Positions 1 to 5,749 of a stretch of 9,752 nt of DNA are shown here, in pieces. The DNA is from Bacillota bacterium. GTDB lineage: Bacteria > Bacillota > Clostridia > Christensenellales > UMGS416. The notes below the pieces were generated by a model. That model was not told the DNA's origin. It saw only the letters and a program-made list of their open reading frames with translations, and searched no databases. The stretch is from positions 1 through 9,752 of the forward strand of contig JAEYRA010000133.1 in the NCBI GenBank assembly GCA_023409755.1, written 5' to 3'. Position numbers and translations under genes: made by a program. Each line of letters opens with the position of its first letter. Position 1 is the stretch's first letter.

Positions 1-8
1 GGTGTGGG

Positions 9-34
9 AAAGGCACGCCTGGCGGCGTGCCTTT
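9..34 (-). terminator. Hairpin terminator behind a truncated gene copy
   Basis: A perfect 11-bp stem (9-19 with 24-34) closes a 4-base loop. On the minus strand it lies 20 bases after the stop of the remnant at 55-210, and only a short T stretch follows. A near-identical hairpin (2181-2204) follows the intact homologue at 2231-3100, so gene end and hairpin were duplicated together. Confidence 0.6.
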
Positions 35-54
35 AATGATTGATGTAGTGTGTG

Positions 55-210
55 TCAGTCAGCCTTCTTGATGGACCATTTCCTATTCGCGACGATCTCC
101 CAGCAGGCTAGGTCTCCCTCCAACAGGTTGACTTTCTTCTTGCCGGAGTAGTCGCCGATCTCATTGACCAGGAGATCGTCACCGATTTCACTGTGGAGAC
201 AAACAACAAT
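55..210 (-). pseudogene. Truncated C-terminal copy of the two-TM/twin-domain protein
   Basis: Read on the minus strand, this segment encodes 51 residues ending in WSIKKAD and a TGA stop (55-57). It aligns without gaps to about residues 239-289 of the intact protein at 2231-3100, sharing for example NEIGDYSGKKKVNLLEGDLA. Homology ends sharply at 210, where the next in-frame upstream codon is a TGA (211-213). There is no start codon or ribosome binding site, so it cannot be a gene by itself. The reading frame has no internal damage, which points to a fairly recent cut by recombination. The segment 211-320 between it and the next gene shows nothing I recognise. It lies outside the tRNA-bounded element, so it is a relic of a related element or of a local duplication. 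Confidence 0.82.
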
Positions 211-320
211 TCATGGGGATTTCGTATACAACAGGGCCCTCTGGGTATGCACGGTTTTATTACCTCTGGGGTTAGCCCGAAGCTATGCGGCATCGCGCGC
301 CAGTCCGTCCCCATCAGGTT

Positions 321-587
321 CTAGTGTGGATTTGCGATTTCTGCCGCGACCCAGAGAATGATCAACAGCCCAACTGGAAGAGAAAGCAGCGTCAGTACGG
401 ATTTATCCTTGTTTTTGACCACGGAGACAATTCCGATGACAAAGCCAGCTATGCCCATGGCGGCTATGAGGGGGCTTGGCACAGGAAGGCCGATTGTTAT
501 TTTGAACAGTATCAAAATGATGAAGGTAAGAGTTAACCACGCCGCCCATTTTCCGGCGACCGTTTTGGACAACAACTGAAATTTCAT
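321..587 (-). CDS. Small three-TM integral membrane protein, function unknown
   Basis: This encodes 88 residues starting at the ATG at 587, preceded by an AAAGGGGGG ribosome binding site about 8 bases upstream. The TAG stop is at 321-323. Three hydrophobic segments are visible at about residues 14-34, 39-57 and 64-83, separated by short charged turns (VKNKDKS at about 57-63). The N-terminus is basic (KFQLLSKTVAGKW) and the C-terminus ends in AEIANPH. It resembles small uncharacterised membrane proteins of Bacillota that have a comparable GKW start and a PH end; this is from memory, not a search. It points the same way as the truncated cargo copy downstream and may belong to the same older insertion. 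No enzymatic motif is visible. Confidence 0.7.
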   Translation of the reverse strand: MKFQLLSKTVAGKWAAWLTLTFIILILFKITIGLPVPSPLIAAMGIAGFVIGIVSVVKNKDKSVLTLLSLPVGLLIILWVAAEIANPH

Positions 588-778
588 CGTTGCGCCCCCC
601 TTTGTTTATGTGTAACCATATTACTTATATATGTTATATCACAAAGGGAACCTGTTTGCTCCAGCGGTCATCAACGGGATTGTGGGTAGTGCGGGATGAA
701 TGGGATGAAATGAATAAAGCACGAACCACTGGCGCACGTTGCATGCGTCATTACGATACTGAGGACTCTATGACATAT
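588..778. other. Intergenic, AT-rich leader of the small membrane gene
   Basis: No supportable gene. The stretch at about 612-650 is very AT-rich and, on the minus strand, holds TATA-like sequences upstream of the gene at 321-587. It is a plausible promoter zone, but no clear -35/-10 pair with 17-bp spacing could be fixed. The apparent open frame across 590-868 runs into the tRNA fragment and is spurious. Confidence 0.4.
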
Positions 779-809
779 AAGAAAGCCCTGCTTAAAGCAG
801 GGCTTTCTT
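779..809 (-). terminator. tRNA-type intrinsic terminator at the distal att copy
   Basis: A perfect 14-bp stem (779-792 with 796-809) with a 3-base loop lies directly behind the CCA of the tRNA 3'-end copy at 809-841, read on the minus strand. The 3' half is T-rich and runs into TTATAT. It is probably the original chromosomal terminator of the tRNA-Arg gene, left behind when an element inserted. Confidence 0.75.
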
Positions 810-841
810 GGCGTACCCAGGGGGATTCGAACCCACGACCT
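809..841 (-). repeat. Distal attachment site: 33-bp copy of the tRNA-Arg 3' end
   Basis: This segment matches 3397-3429 at 32 of 33 positions (the difference is at 819/3407). It covers the variable region, T-arm, 3' acceptor strand, discriminator and CCA of tRNA-Arg(ACG). The match stops at once beyond 841. The anticodon arm, D-arm and 5' acceptor strand are absent, so it is not a tRNA gene. A 3' tRNA fragment next to an integrase gene is the standard footprint of tRNA-targeted tyrosine-recombinase integration. Confidence 0.88.
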
Positions 842-941
842 TTATCAATATACACGGTTAGACATTAATAGTCTAGGGAACCACGGTTTCAAGCCATTTG
901 TCGTTATGCTAGGCATAGATGTGCCGAACGGTGTAATGAAA

Positions 942-962
942 CTGCGTTGCCAGAAAGTTGCC
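942..962 (+). repeat. Left arm-type repeat, probable integrase binding site
   Basis: This 21-bp sequence matches 3320-3340 at 20 of 21 positions in the same orientation. Each copy carries two GTTGCC units with an 11-bp period. The left copy lies 100 bp inside the att copy at 809-841 and 9 bp beyond the integrase stop. Position and internal repetition fit arm sites bound by the N-terminal domain of a tyrosine integrase. Function is inferred. Confidence 0.6.
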
Positions 963-971
963 GGAATGTAC

Positions 972-2154
972 TCATAGCGCCGTCTCGAACACACCGTCTA
1001 GGAGGGATGCGTCTACCTTCTCGCGATCTTTGTCCAGATGCAAATAAAACTGCATCATTGTCATGACGTTCTTGTGTCCCATCCACCGGCTGGCCGTCAC
1101 CACGTCGATTCCCTTTGCGTGGAGCATGGTGGCGTAGTTGTGGCGAAGATAATACGGGGTCAAAACTGACCGCTTAAGCATCTTCTCCTCGTCCAGCGTT
1201 TTGCTCTTGTTGGATCGCCTAAATTCAATCGTCGTGATAGCTATGGGCAAGCTGCATAAGGCGATCCCATAGAGCGTCAGCCTCGTCCTTTGTCAACCAC
1301 TGCCCGGTTGAAGGAGACTGCACGACAAAGGCGGCGTTAAAGCCTTACCGTGGGATCAGGAGAGACACCAGCGCGGCAGGCATCGGTATTGCTCTGTCGC
1401 TGGGGTCGTTTTTCAGCCCGTCTATTTTTCCGTTTGGCGTTTGCGAGTAGTCAATGTCTCGTTGAACGTGAACCGTTCGTGCCTTGAAATCAAAGTCGCC
1501 CCACTGGAGCCCAAGGCCCTCGCCGGGTCGCAACCCAATGCAAAACAGCAGCGCCACCCATATCCCGTTTGGTTCTGAGTCGATTGTCTTTAGTACCGCC
1601 TTTTGCTCTTCGGCAGTGAGGGCGCGGCGACCTCCCTCTTCACAGTCAGGGACGATAAGCCCAAGGGTTGGATCGCGGTCGATGACTCCGTCCATTACTG
1701 CACGCTTAAAAAACTGCTTTCCGACCATGACAATCTTTTTCATGTAGCTGGCCTTGGCGTCTGAACGGTCGTTGAGGAAGCGCTGCAGCTCGACTGGGCG
1801 GATGCTGCGGAGTTGCCGATCCCCAAACTCTTGGAGATAGTGGGCATCGAGAATGGTGCGATAGCACCGGAGGTTTGAGCCTGCGATGTGGGGCTTTTTG
1901 TAGACGGTGAACCAATCCTCCACATAAGCCGATAACAACACATCGCGGTCAACTTTGTCAACGCCGAAGGTGTATTCCTTGCGAAGCTCATCTAGAGCGT
2001 CGGCCAGCTCGGCGCGGGTACGGCCGGAGGCGTACTTGTAAACGTCATTTCCGTCGGCATCAACGCCAACTTTGATTTTGCCACGGTAGCGGCCATCTTG
2101 CTGCTTGCCCCTAGGCCGTTTCTCACCAGGGGCGTATGTTTTCTTCTTTGGCAT
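972..2154 (-). pseudogene. int: Tyrosine recombinase/phage-type integrase, disrupted
   Basis: The gene starts at the ATG at 2154, with AAAGGAGG 7 bases upstream. An intact 269-residue part follows: a basic N-terminus (residues 1-45, probable arm-binding domain), a core-binding segment (about 70-155) and the start of the catalytic domain with GLRPGE (Arg209, box I). A TAA at 1345-1347 interrupts it. The same frame stays open after that stop down to a TGA at 1225-1227. The C-terminus continues in another frame to 972. That part holds YYLRHNYAT (box II Arg; the usual first His is Tyr), WMGH, and FYLHLDKD with the likely catalytic Tyr. One nonsense change and one frameshift near 1225-1250 therefore separate an otherwise complete integrase of about 390 residues. 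It points toward the distal att copy, the usual layout. Sequencing error could mimic one lesion, less easily both. Confidence 0.85.
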
Positions 2155-2176
2155 GTGGCTTCCTCCTTTCGGATGT

Positions 2177-2204
2177 AGAAAAGGCACACCTGGCGGCGTG
2201 CCTT
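2177..2204 (-). terminator. Intrinsic terminator after the cargo gene
   Basis: A 10-bp stem (2181-2190 with 2195-2204) with a 4-base loop has a G-U pair when read on the minus strand and is followed by TTTT. It lies 27 bases after the stop of the gene at 2231-3100 and just before the integrase ribosome binding site. The integrase may therefore have depended on read-through. The hairpin is duplicated at 9-34. Confidence 0.75.
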
Positions 2205-2230
2205 GTTGTAGGTTTATGGTATTGATAGTG

Positions 2231-3100
2231 TCAGTCCGCCTTCTTGATCGACCACTTTCCATCCGCTACGACCTCCCAGCAAGCAAGGTCGCCTTCGAGC
2301 AGGTTAACCTTTTTTTTACCGGAATAGTCGCCGATCTCATTGATCAGCAGGTCATCGCCGCTTTCGCTGTGGAGATAAACAACAAAGTTGCTGTCGCCTT
2401 CATGTGTGATCTCGTAGACACCGGGGCCTTCTGCAGTGAACAGGTCAGTCACAGCGGAGCGCTTTCCTGATGCCTCTGACGTGTCGGTATACAGGAGGGG
2501 CTCCAAGGTCAAAGACCACGATCCGTCCGCTGTGATCTCAACCTCTTCGGCATCGGTTCCGCCGTACGCAAGCATGAATGCGCCGTTATATGTTCCTATC
2601 TCGTTGATCTTCAAGTCACCGGCGACCTTGACGACAAAGTTGCTGTCACCAGTATACTTAGCCACGCACCGATAGATCCATGGGGTTTTGACACCGATCT
2701 CTACCACGTCATCGCCCTTGCCAGACTTCTTGATTTCCTTGATCGAGGACGGGTCAAACGGCGTTGGCGTTGGTTCTGGGGTTGGGGTGACGGTTGGCAC
2801 CGGCGTAGGCGTAGACGTGGGCACAAGGCTGGCGGTCGTTTCTGCAGCCGTTGTGGCCTCTATAACGGTCGCAGGGGATGCTGACACGCTGGCCGTGGTC
2901 GATGTGTCACCACCTTTAGGGAAGATGATAATCGTCCACAAAATGAAGATCACAGTCAATGTGATGCGCAGTGGCTGCTGAAACTTCTTGTTCACCCACA
3001 GCAGTACAATCCCCACTGGTGGCACGAGGATCAGCATGAGCCACAGGAACCAGTTGGTTTTGTAGAAGGGCAGCTTTGGGATAACGGGATGTTCTGACAT
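2231..3100 (-). CDS. Two-TM protein with Thr/Pro linker and twin C-terminal domains
   Basis: This encodes 289 residues from the ATG at 3100, with GAGGAGG 7 bases upstream. Visible parts are: a short N-terminus; two TM segments (about 17-36 and 46-60) separated by the basic loop NKKFQQPLR; a low-complexity Ser/Thr/Pro linker (about 64-116) with repeated TP pairs; and two related domains of about 60 residues (about 140-203 and 227-286). Both domains share GDSNFVV, then INEIG and Y-G, then a closing ADG-WS motif. The domains are probably extracytoplasmic, held off the membrane by the linker; this is inferred. I know of no assigned function. Similar domains occur in uncharacterised Bacillota proteins, and a binding or sensing role is possible. 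It is the only intact cargo gene of the element and has its own promoter and terminator. A truncated homologue lies at 55-210. Confidence 0.85.
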   Translation of the reverse strand: MSEHPVIPKLPFYKTNWFLWLMLILVPPVGIVLLWVNKKFQQPLRITLTVIFILWTIIIFPKGGDTSTTASVSASPATVIEATTAAETTASLVPTSTPTPVPTVTPTPEPTPTPFDPSSIKEIKKSGKGDDVVEIGVKTPWIYRCVAKYTGDSNFVVKVAGDLKINEIGTYNGAFMLAYGGTDAEEVEITADGSWSLTLEPLLYTDTSEASGKRSAVTDLFTAEGPGVYEITHEGDSNFVVYLHSESGDDLLINEIGDYSGKKKVNLLEGDLACWEVVADGKWSIKKAD

Positions 3101-3129
3101 GATAGTACCTCCTCACACATACTGCATCA

Positions 3130-3135
3130 ATTATA
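3130..3135 (-). promoter_or_regulatory. -10 box of the cargo gene
   Basis: A perfect TATAAT is read on the minus strand 30 bases upstream of the start codon at 3100, giving a leader of about 23 bases. No good -35 is found 17 bases upstream, so the promoter may be weak or activator-dependent. Confidence 0.55.
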
Positions 3136-3282
3136 GACCTGTCAGCGGGGGCTTTGATAGGAAATCCTGTCGAATCCTGCCACGTTCCGTTTACGGCACA
3201 TATTTTGCGTAATTATGTTTTCAAGGAGCTTAAGAATACCAAGTAATCAGCGAATTGCCGTTGCTTTGCAACCATTCTCATA

Positions 3283-3319
3283 CCCCTCTGCCCGAAAGGG
3301 TGGAGGGGGCTTTTGTTTT
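3283..3319 (+). terminator. Orphan plus-strand intrinsic terminator
   Basis: An 11-bp stem (3283-3293 with 3298-3308, two G-U pairs) has a GAAA loop and a TTTTGTTTT tail, so it works only on the plus strand. No plus-strand gene precedes it: 3101-3282 contains only the cargo gene's upstream region. It may be what is left of a lost gene or small RNA, or a guard between the element and the tRNA. Confidence 0.7.
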
Positions 3320-3340
3320 CTGCGTTGCCAGGAAGTTGCC
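3320..3340 (+). repeat. Right arm-type repeat, probable integrase binding site
   Basis: This is the partner of 942-962 (20/21 identical, same orientation, two GTTGCC units 11 bp apart). It lies 56 bp inside the tRNA end. In a circular form of the element, the two copies would flank the att core on either side, as arm sites flank an attP core. Confidence 0.6.
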
Positions 3341-3360
3341 AAAGCGGTGTTTTTACGCAT

Positions 3361-3397
3361 AAGAAAAGCCGCACGAACGCTGTGTTCATGCGGCTTT
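3361..3397 (-). terminator. Terminator of tRNA-Arg, probably element-supplied
   Basis: A 14-bp stem with one G-U pair (3365-3378 with 3384-3397) and a 5-base loop starts right at the CCA end of the tRNA on the minus strand. It is followed by TTCTTATG. It differs in sequence from the hairpin at 779-809, as expected if the element brought its own terminator with its att site. Confidence 0.8.
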
Positions 3398-3473
3398 GGC
3401 GTACCCGGGGGGATTCGAACCCACGACCTCTTGATTCGTAGTCAAGCACTCTATCCAACTGAGCTACGGGTAC
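3397..3473 (-). tRNA. tRNA-Arg, anticodon ACG
   Basis: A complete cloverleaf of 77 nt including the encoded CCA: 5' acceptor GTACCCG pairs with CGGGTAC, followed by discriminator G. The anticodon stem CTTGA/TCAAG encloses the loop CTACGAA, giving anticodon ACG (probably read as ICG for CGN arginine codons). The T-loop is TTCGAAT. In the T-stem, pair 50-64 appears to be a U-C mismatch. The 3' half is the target of the element and is repeated at 809-841. The gene keeps its promoter at 3494-3522 and a terminator at 3361-3397, so it should be active. Confidence 0.97.
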
Positions 3474-3493
3474 ATCTTCCGAGGTGCTCAAAC

Positions 3494-3522
3494 AGTTTAT
3501 TACACGATGATGCGGTTGTCAA
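3494..3522 (-). promoter_or_regulatory. Promoter of tRNA-Arg
   Basis: On the minus strand there is a perfect TTGACA (3517-3522), a 17-bp spacer and TAAACT (3494-3499, 4 of 6). The start point would be a few bases before the mature tRNA end at 3473. This is a typical sigma-A stable-RNA promoter. Confidence 0.75.
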
Positions 3523-3683
3523 GGATTTTCTTTGGATTGCAGATCATCGTTGCGTTGTATCTGTACCAGTAGTGGGTACTAAGCCGGCCTTGAGTGCTTG
3601 AGCCGATCGTACCGGGCAAACGCACCGCGTCGCACAGCGTTGGCAGGTACTGCATCAATTTTTGAGGACGTTAACGCCATTGT

Positions 3684-3712
3684 TTGTGGAGTAGTTCGTC
3701 TTTTGATACAAT
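3684..3712 (+). promoter_or_regulatory. Extended -10 promoter of the toroid-protein gene
   Basis: TTGTGG (3684-3689), a 17-bp spacer and TACAAT (3707-3712) are seen. The TG at 3704-3705 forms an extended -10. Transcription would begin near 3719, leaving a leader of about 45 bases before the ATG at 3765. The rest of the gap between tRNA and gene (3523-3683) shows no feature. Confidence 0.65.
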
Positions 3713-3764
3713 GCAACCAACGAGATATGTTCAGTAGATACATCAACAACGGGAGGTGACTCGT

Positions 3765-4709
3765 ATGGAGATCAAGCAATCGCTGCTGCGCTGGCTGATG
3801 GAAGGTGACCCTGCCATCCGTTGGCAGGTGCTGCGGGATCTGCTGGATGCGGAGCCGGACACTGTGCGGGCCGAGCGTGCCAGGGTCGCGCAGGCCGGGT
3901 GGGGTGCGGACCTGTTGGCACAGCAAACCGAACGAGGCGAATGGCAGGGGGACGATCTCTCGCTGCTGCGCACCACCCACTGCCTCGTGCTGCTCCGCGA
4001 TCTGGGGGTGGACCCGCAGGACCCCGCGGTACAGTCAGCGGTGAAGCGGGTGGCCGATCATTTGCGTTGGGAGTACCACGGAGGCAACCTCTTCTTTGAG
4101 GGTGAGGTGGAGCCGTGCATGAACGCCAAGGTGCTGGCCGTCGGGTCCTACTTTGGCATACGGTGCGACCGGGTACTCGAACGCCTGCTGGGGGAAGAGC
4201 TGGCGGACGGCGGATGGAACTGCGATGCGCCAACAAGCCAGCGGTCCTCCTTCCACACCACAATCGCTGTGCTGGAGGCCCTTCTTGAGCATGAGACGGC
4301 CTTTGGAGCCACCGCCGATACCGCGGCTGCCCGTGCACGGGGGGAGGAATACTTGTTGGAGCGCCAACTCCTGCGGCGGCTTTCCACCGGGGAGATCATC
4401 GACCGCGCCTGGACACGATTCCACTTCCCGCCACAGTGGCATTACGACGTGCTGCGGGGGCTGGAGTACTTCCGCGCAGCGGGCAGGCAGCCGGAGGAGC
4501 GTATGAACGAGGCCATCGGCATCGTGCGGCAGCGCCGGCACCAGAACGGCCGTTGGCCGCTGGTGAAACCCTGGCCCGACGATCTGCTGCACTTTGACAT
4601 GGAGACGCAGGTAGGCGCGGCCAGCCGCTGGAGCACGCTTCGTGCCCTGCGGGTGCTCCGCTGGGCGGAGGGTGAGGATGCGCCGCAGTCCGTTGCACCC
4701 CATGGCTGA
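3765..4709 (+). CDS. Squalene-cyclase/prenyltransferase-like alpha-toroid protein, function unknown
   Basis: This encodes 314 residues from the ATG at 3765, with GGGAGG 8 bases upstream. An in-frame GTG at 3756 overlaps the ribosome binding site and is less likely. The sequence is built of alpha-helical repeats, each closing with a QW-like signature: QQTERGEW (about 53-60), EELADGGW (144-151) and RQRRHQNGRW (255-264). This pattern is typical of the terpenoid cyclase / protein prenyltransferase alpha-alpha toroid fold. A full squalene cyclase is about twice as long, and I see no DxDD catalytic motif, so cyclase activity is not supported. Other notable stretches are EVEPCMNAKVLA (114-125) and SSFHTTIAVLEALLE (161-175). 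No signal peptide or TM segment is seen, so it is likely cytoplasmic. It converges with the AraC gene and has no obvious pathway link to the sulfatase module. Confidence 0.85.
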   Translation: MEIKQSLLRWLMEGDPAIRWQVLRDLLDAEPDTVRAERARVAQAGWGADLLAQQTERGEWQGDDLSLLRTTHCLVLLRDLGVDPQDPAVQSAVKRVADHLRWEYHGGNLFFEGEVEPCMNAKVLAVGSYFGIRCDRVLERLLGEELADGGWNCDAPTSQRSSFHTTIAVLEALLEHETAFGATADTAAARARGEEYLLERQLLRRLSTGEIIDRAWTRFHFPPQWHYDVLRGLEYFRAAGRQPEERMNEAIGIVRQRRHQNGRWPLVKPWPDDLLHFDMETQVGAASRWSTLRALRVLRWAEGEDAPQSVAPHG

Positions 4710-4776
4710 CGGCAGACAGGTCGTGCGGTCTCTTTGCACGGGCTGTTGCGTTTCTGGCGGTGCGGCGCAACGGCGG

Positions 4777-5640
4777 TCACGCTTGCTTTTGCCCCCTCCC
4801 CAGGGTAGAGGGCGGCAAGCCCATCTCGCGCTTGAAGAGCCGGCTGAAGTAGTTGGAGTCGGCAAAGCCCAGTTCGCCTGCGGCCTCGGTGACGCTGGCA
4901 CCGCCCTCCAGCAGCAGCTTGGCGCGGTGGCAGCGCACCAGGTTGGTATACTGGATGATCGAGCTGCCCGTCTCAGCACGGAACACCCGGCACAGGTGGG
5001 GCTCGGTGATGTGCAGCGTCTGGGCCAAATCGGGCAGGTGGATGCCGGTGTGGCAGTGCTCCTCCACATAGCGCAGGATTTGCGCGGTGTACTGGCGGTT
5101 GCGGCGGCGGGTTTGGCCGTCACGCTCGGTGGGTGGGGGGCAGAGCCGCAGCAGCGCAGCCATGGCCGTGAAGGCCCAGCCGGTGACGGCCAGCTCATAC
5201 CCGGGGTGGCGGGCATCGGCCTCCTCTGCCAGTTGGCGCAAGCAGTAGGCCAGCTCCGTGTGGCCGGTAAGATAGTTGGGCAGGGTTCTCTCACTGTGGA
5301 TGAGCGGCAGAATGTCCCGCGCAAAAATGTCTTGGCTCGCTCCGGCAAAGAGAGCAGCCACATCAATCTGGATGAGCTCGTGGGCCGTGTCATCCAGGAA
5401 GCGCAGGGAGCGGTGGGGTTCGTTGCAATTGACCACCCCCACATCGCCGGCGTGCAGCCACTGTTGGCGCTGCCCGCACTGCAGCAGCACGCCGCCCCGA
5501 AGCACCAGAAAGATCTCCATCATCCGGTGGCAGTTGAATTGGCAGCCCTGGCTGGCGCTGCCGTTGCTGCGGTGGCTCACACGCACCGGCACCAGCGAAC
5601 CGCCCAGGTCATCGGGTTCAAAACGAATGCGCTCAGGCAT
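4777..5640 (-). CDS. AraC-family transcriptional regulator
   Basis: This encodes 287 residues from the ATG at 5640, with GGAGG 5 bases upstream. The N-terminal part (about 1-100) looks like a cupin-type effector domain: MEIFLVLRGGVLLQCG, then LHAGDVGVVNCNEPHRS with a Pro-His pair typical of AraC sensors. A helical linker follows (about 120-180). The C-terminal domain (about 185-281) holds two helix-turn-helix units: LPDLAQTLHITEPHLCRVFR (202-221) and VTEAAGELGFADSNYFSRLF (250-269). The G-F-x-D-x-N-Y-F-x-R-x-F-K signature is the AraC family hallmark. It is divergent from the sulfatase gene with a 109-bp gap, so it probably controls the sulfatase and perhaps itself. The effector is unknown; a sulfated or desulfated sugar is a reasonable guess. 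The 67-bp gap to the converging toroid gene holds only weak hairpins. Confidence 0.93.
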   Translation of the reverse strand: MPERIRFEPDDLGGSLVPVRVSHRSNGSASQGCQFNCHRMMEIFLVLRGGVLLQCGQRQQWLHAGDVGVVNCNEPHRSLRFLDDTAHELIQIDVAALFAGASQDIFARDILPLIHSERTLPNYLTGHTELAYCLRQLAEEADARHPGYELAVTGWAFTAMAALLRLCPPPTERDGQTRRRNRQYTAQILRYVEEHCHTGIHLPDLAQTLHITEPHLCRVFRAETGSSIIQYTNLVRCHRAKLLLEGGASVTEAAGELGFADSNYFSRLFKREMGLPPSTLGRGQKQA

Positions 5641-5663
5641 GGGGACCTCCGCAAAAAATCAAA

Positions 5664-5692
5664 ATTGTGCGGGTTTCTCCCAATACTAGCAA
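5664..5692 (-). promoter_or_regulatory. Probable promoter of the AraC-family gene
   Basis: On the minus strand: TTGCTA (5687-5692), a 17-bp spacer and CACAAT (5664-5669). Each box matches consensus at 4 of 6 positions. Its -35 abuts the -35 position of the opposing sulfatase promoter, so one bound regulator could affect both. Confidence 0.45.
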
Positions 5693-5714
5693 GGCCGGAC
5701 TCGTCTGTCCAGGG

Positions 5715-5720
5715 TATAAT
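5715..5720 (+). promoter_or_regulatory. -10 box of the sulfatase gene, no -35: likely activator-dependent
   Basis: A perfect TATAAT lies 30 bases before the start codon. The sequence 17 bp upstream (AGGCCG, 5692-5697) does not resemble a -35. That combination is common at AraC-activated promoters. The nearby short inverted repeat GGAC-6-GTCC (5697-5710) and the two copies of CAATACT (5681-5687 and 5728-5734) are possible but weak operator candidates. Confidence 0.55.
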
Positions 5721-5749
5721 CGAATCGCAATACTGCCGGGAGGTTTGCC

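Larger units (their letters stand above)
809..3429. mobile_element. Decayed tRNA-Arg-targeted integrative element, about 2.6 kb
   Basis: Bounds are the two direct copies of the tRNA 3' end. The interior holds, in order, an arm-type repeat, a broken tyrosine integrase, one intact cargo gene and a second arm-type repeat before the intact tRNA. There are no replication, transfer, capsid or excisionase genes. It is therefore a satellite-like mini-element or a heavily deleted larger one. With the integrase disrupted it cannot be mobile by its own means. Base composition is lower in GC than the genes from 3.7 kb onward, in line with acquisition. The element supplies a new tRNA 3' end and terminator (3361-3397), keeping the tRNA functional. 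Confidence 0.8.

Noticed and set aside
590..868. 92-residue plus-strand frame ending in WRTQGDSNPRPLSIY
   Set aside because: This peptide is the antisense translation of the tRNA 3' fragment, a known annotation artefact; no ribosome binding site.
2688..2981. Plus-strand frame with Gly-Val repeats
   Set aside because: Antisense of the Thr/Pro-rich linker of the cargo protein.
3213..3601. Frames on both strands across the tRNA (VAQLDRVLDYESRGRGFESP and GIRTHDLLIRSQALYPTELR)
   Set aside because: Both peptides are translations of the tRNA-Arg gene itself, commonly mis-annotated as proteins.
3120..3660. 13-bp direct repeat TACTGCATCAATT at 3120-3132 and 3648-3660
   Set aside because: A match of this length is expected about once by chance in a window of this size; no link to the element's ends.
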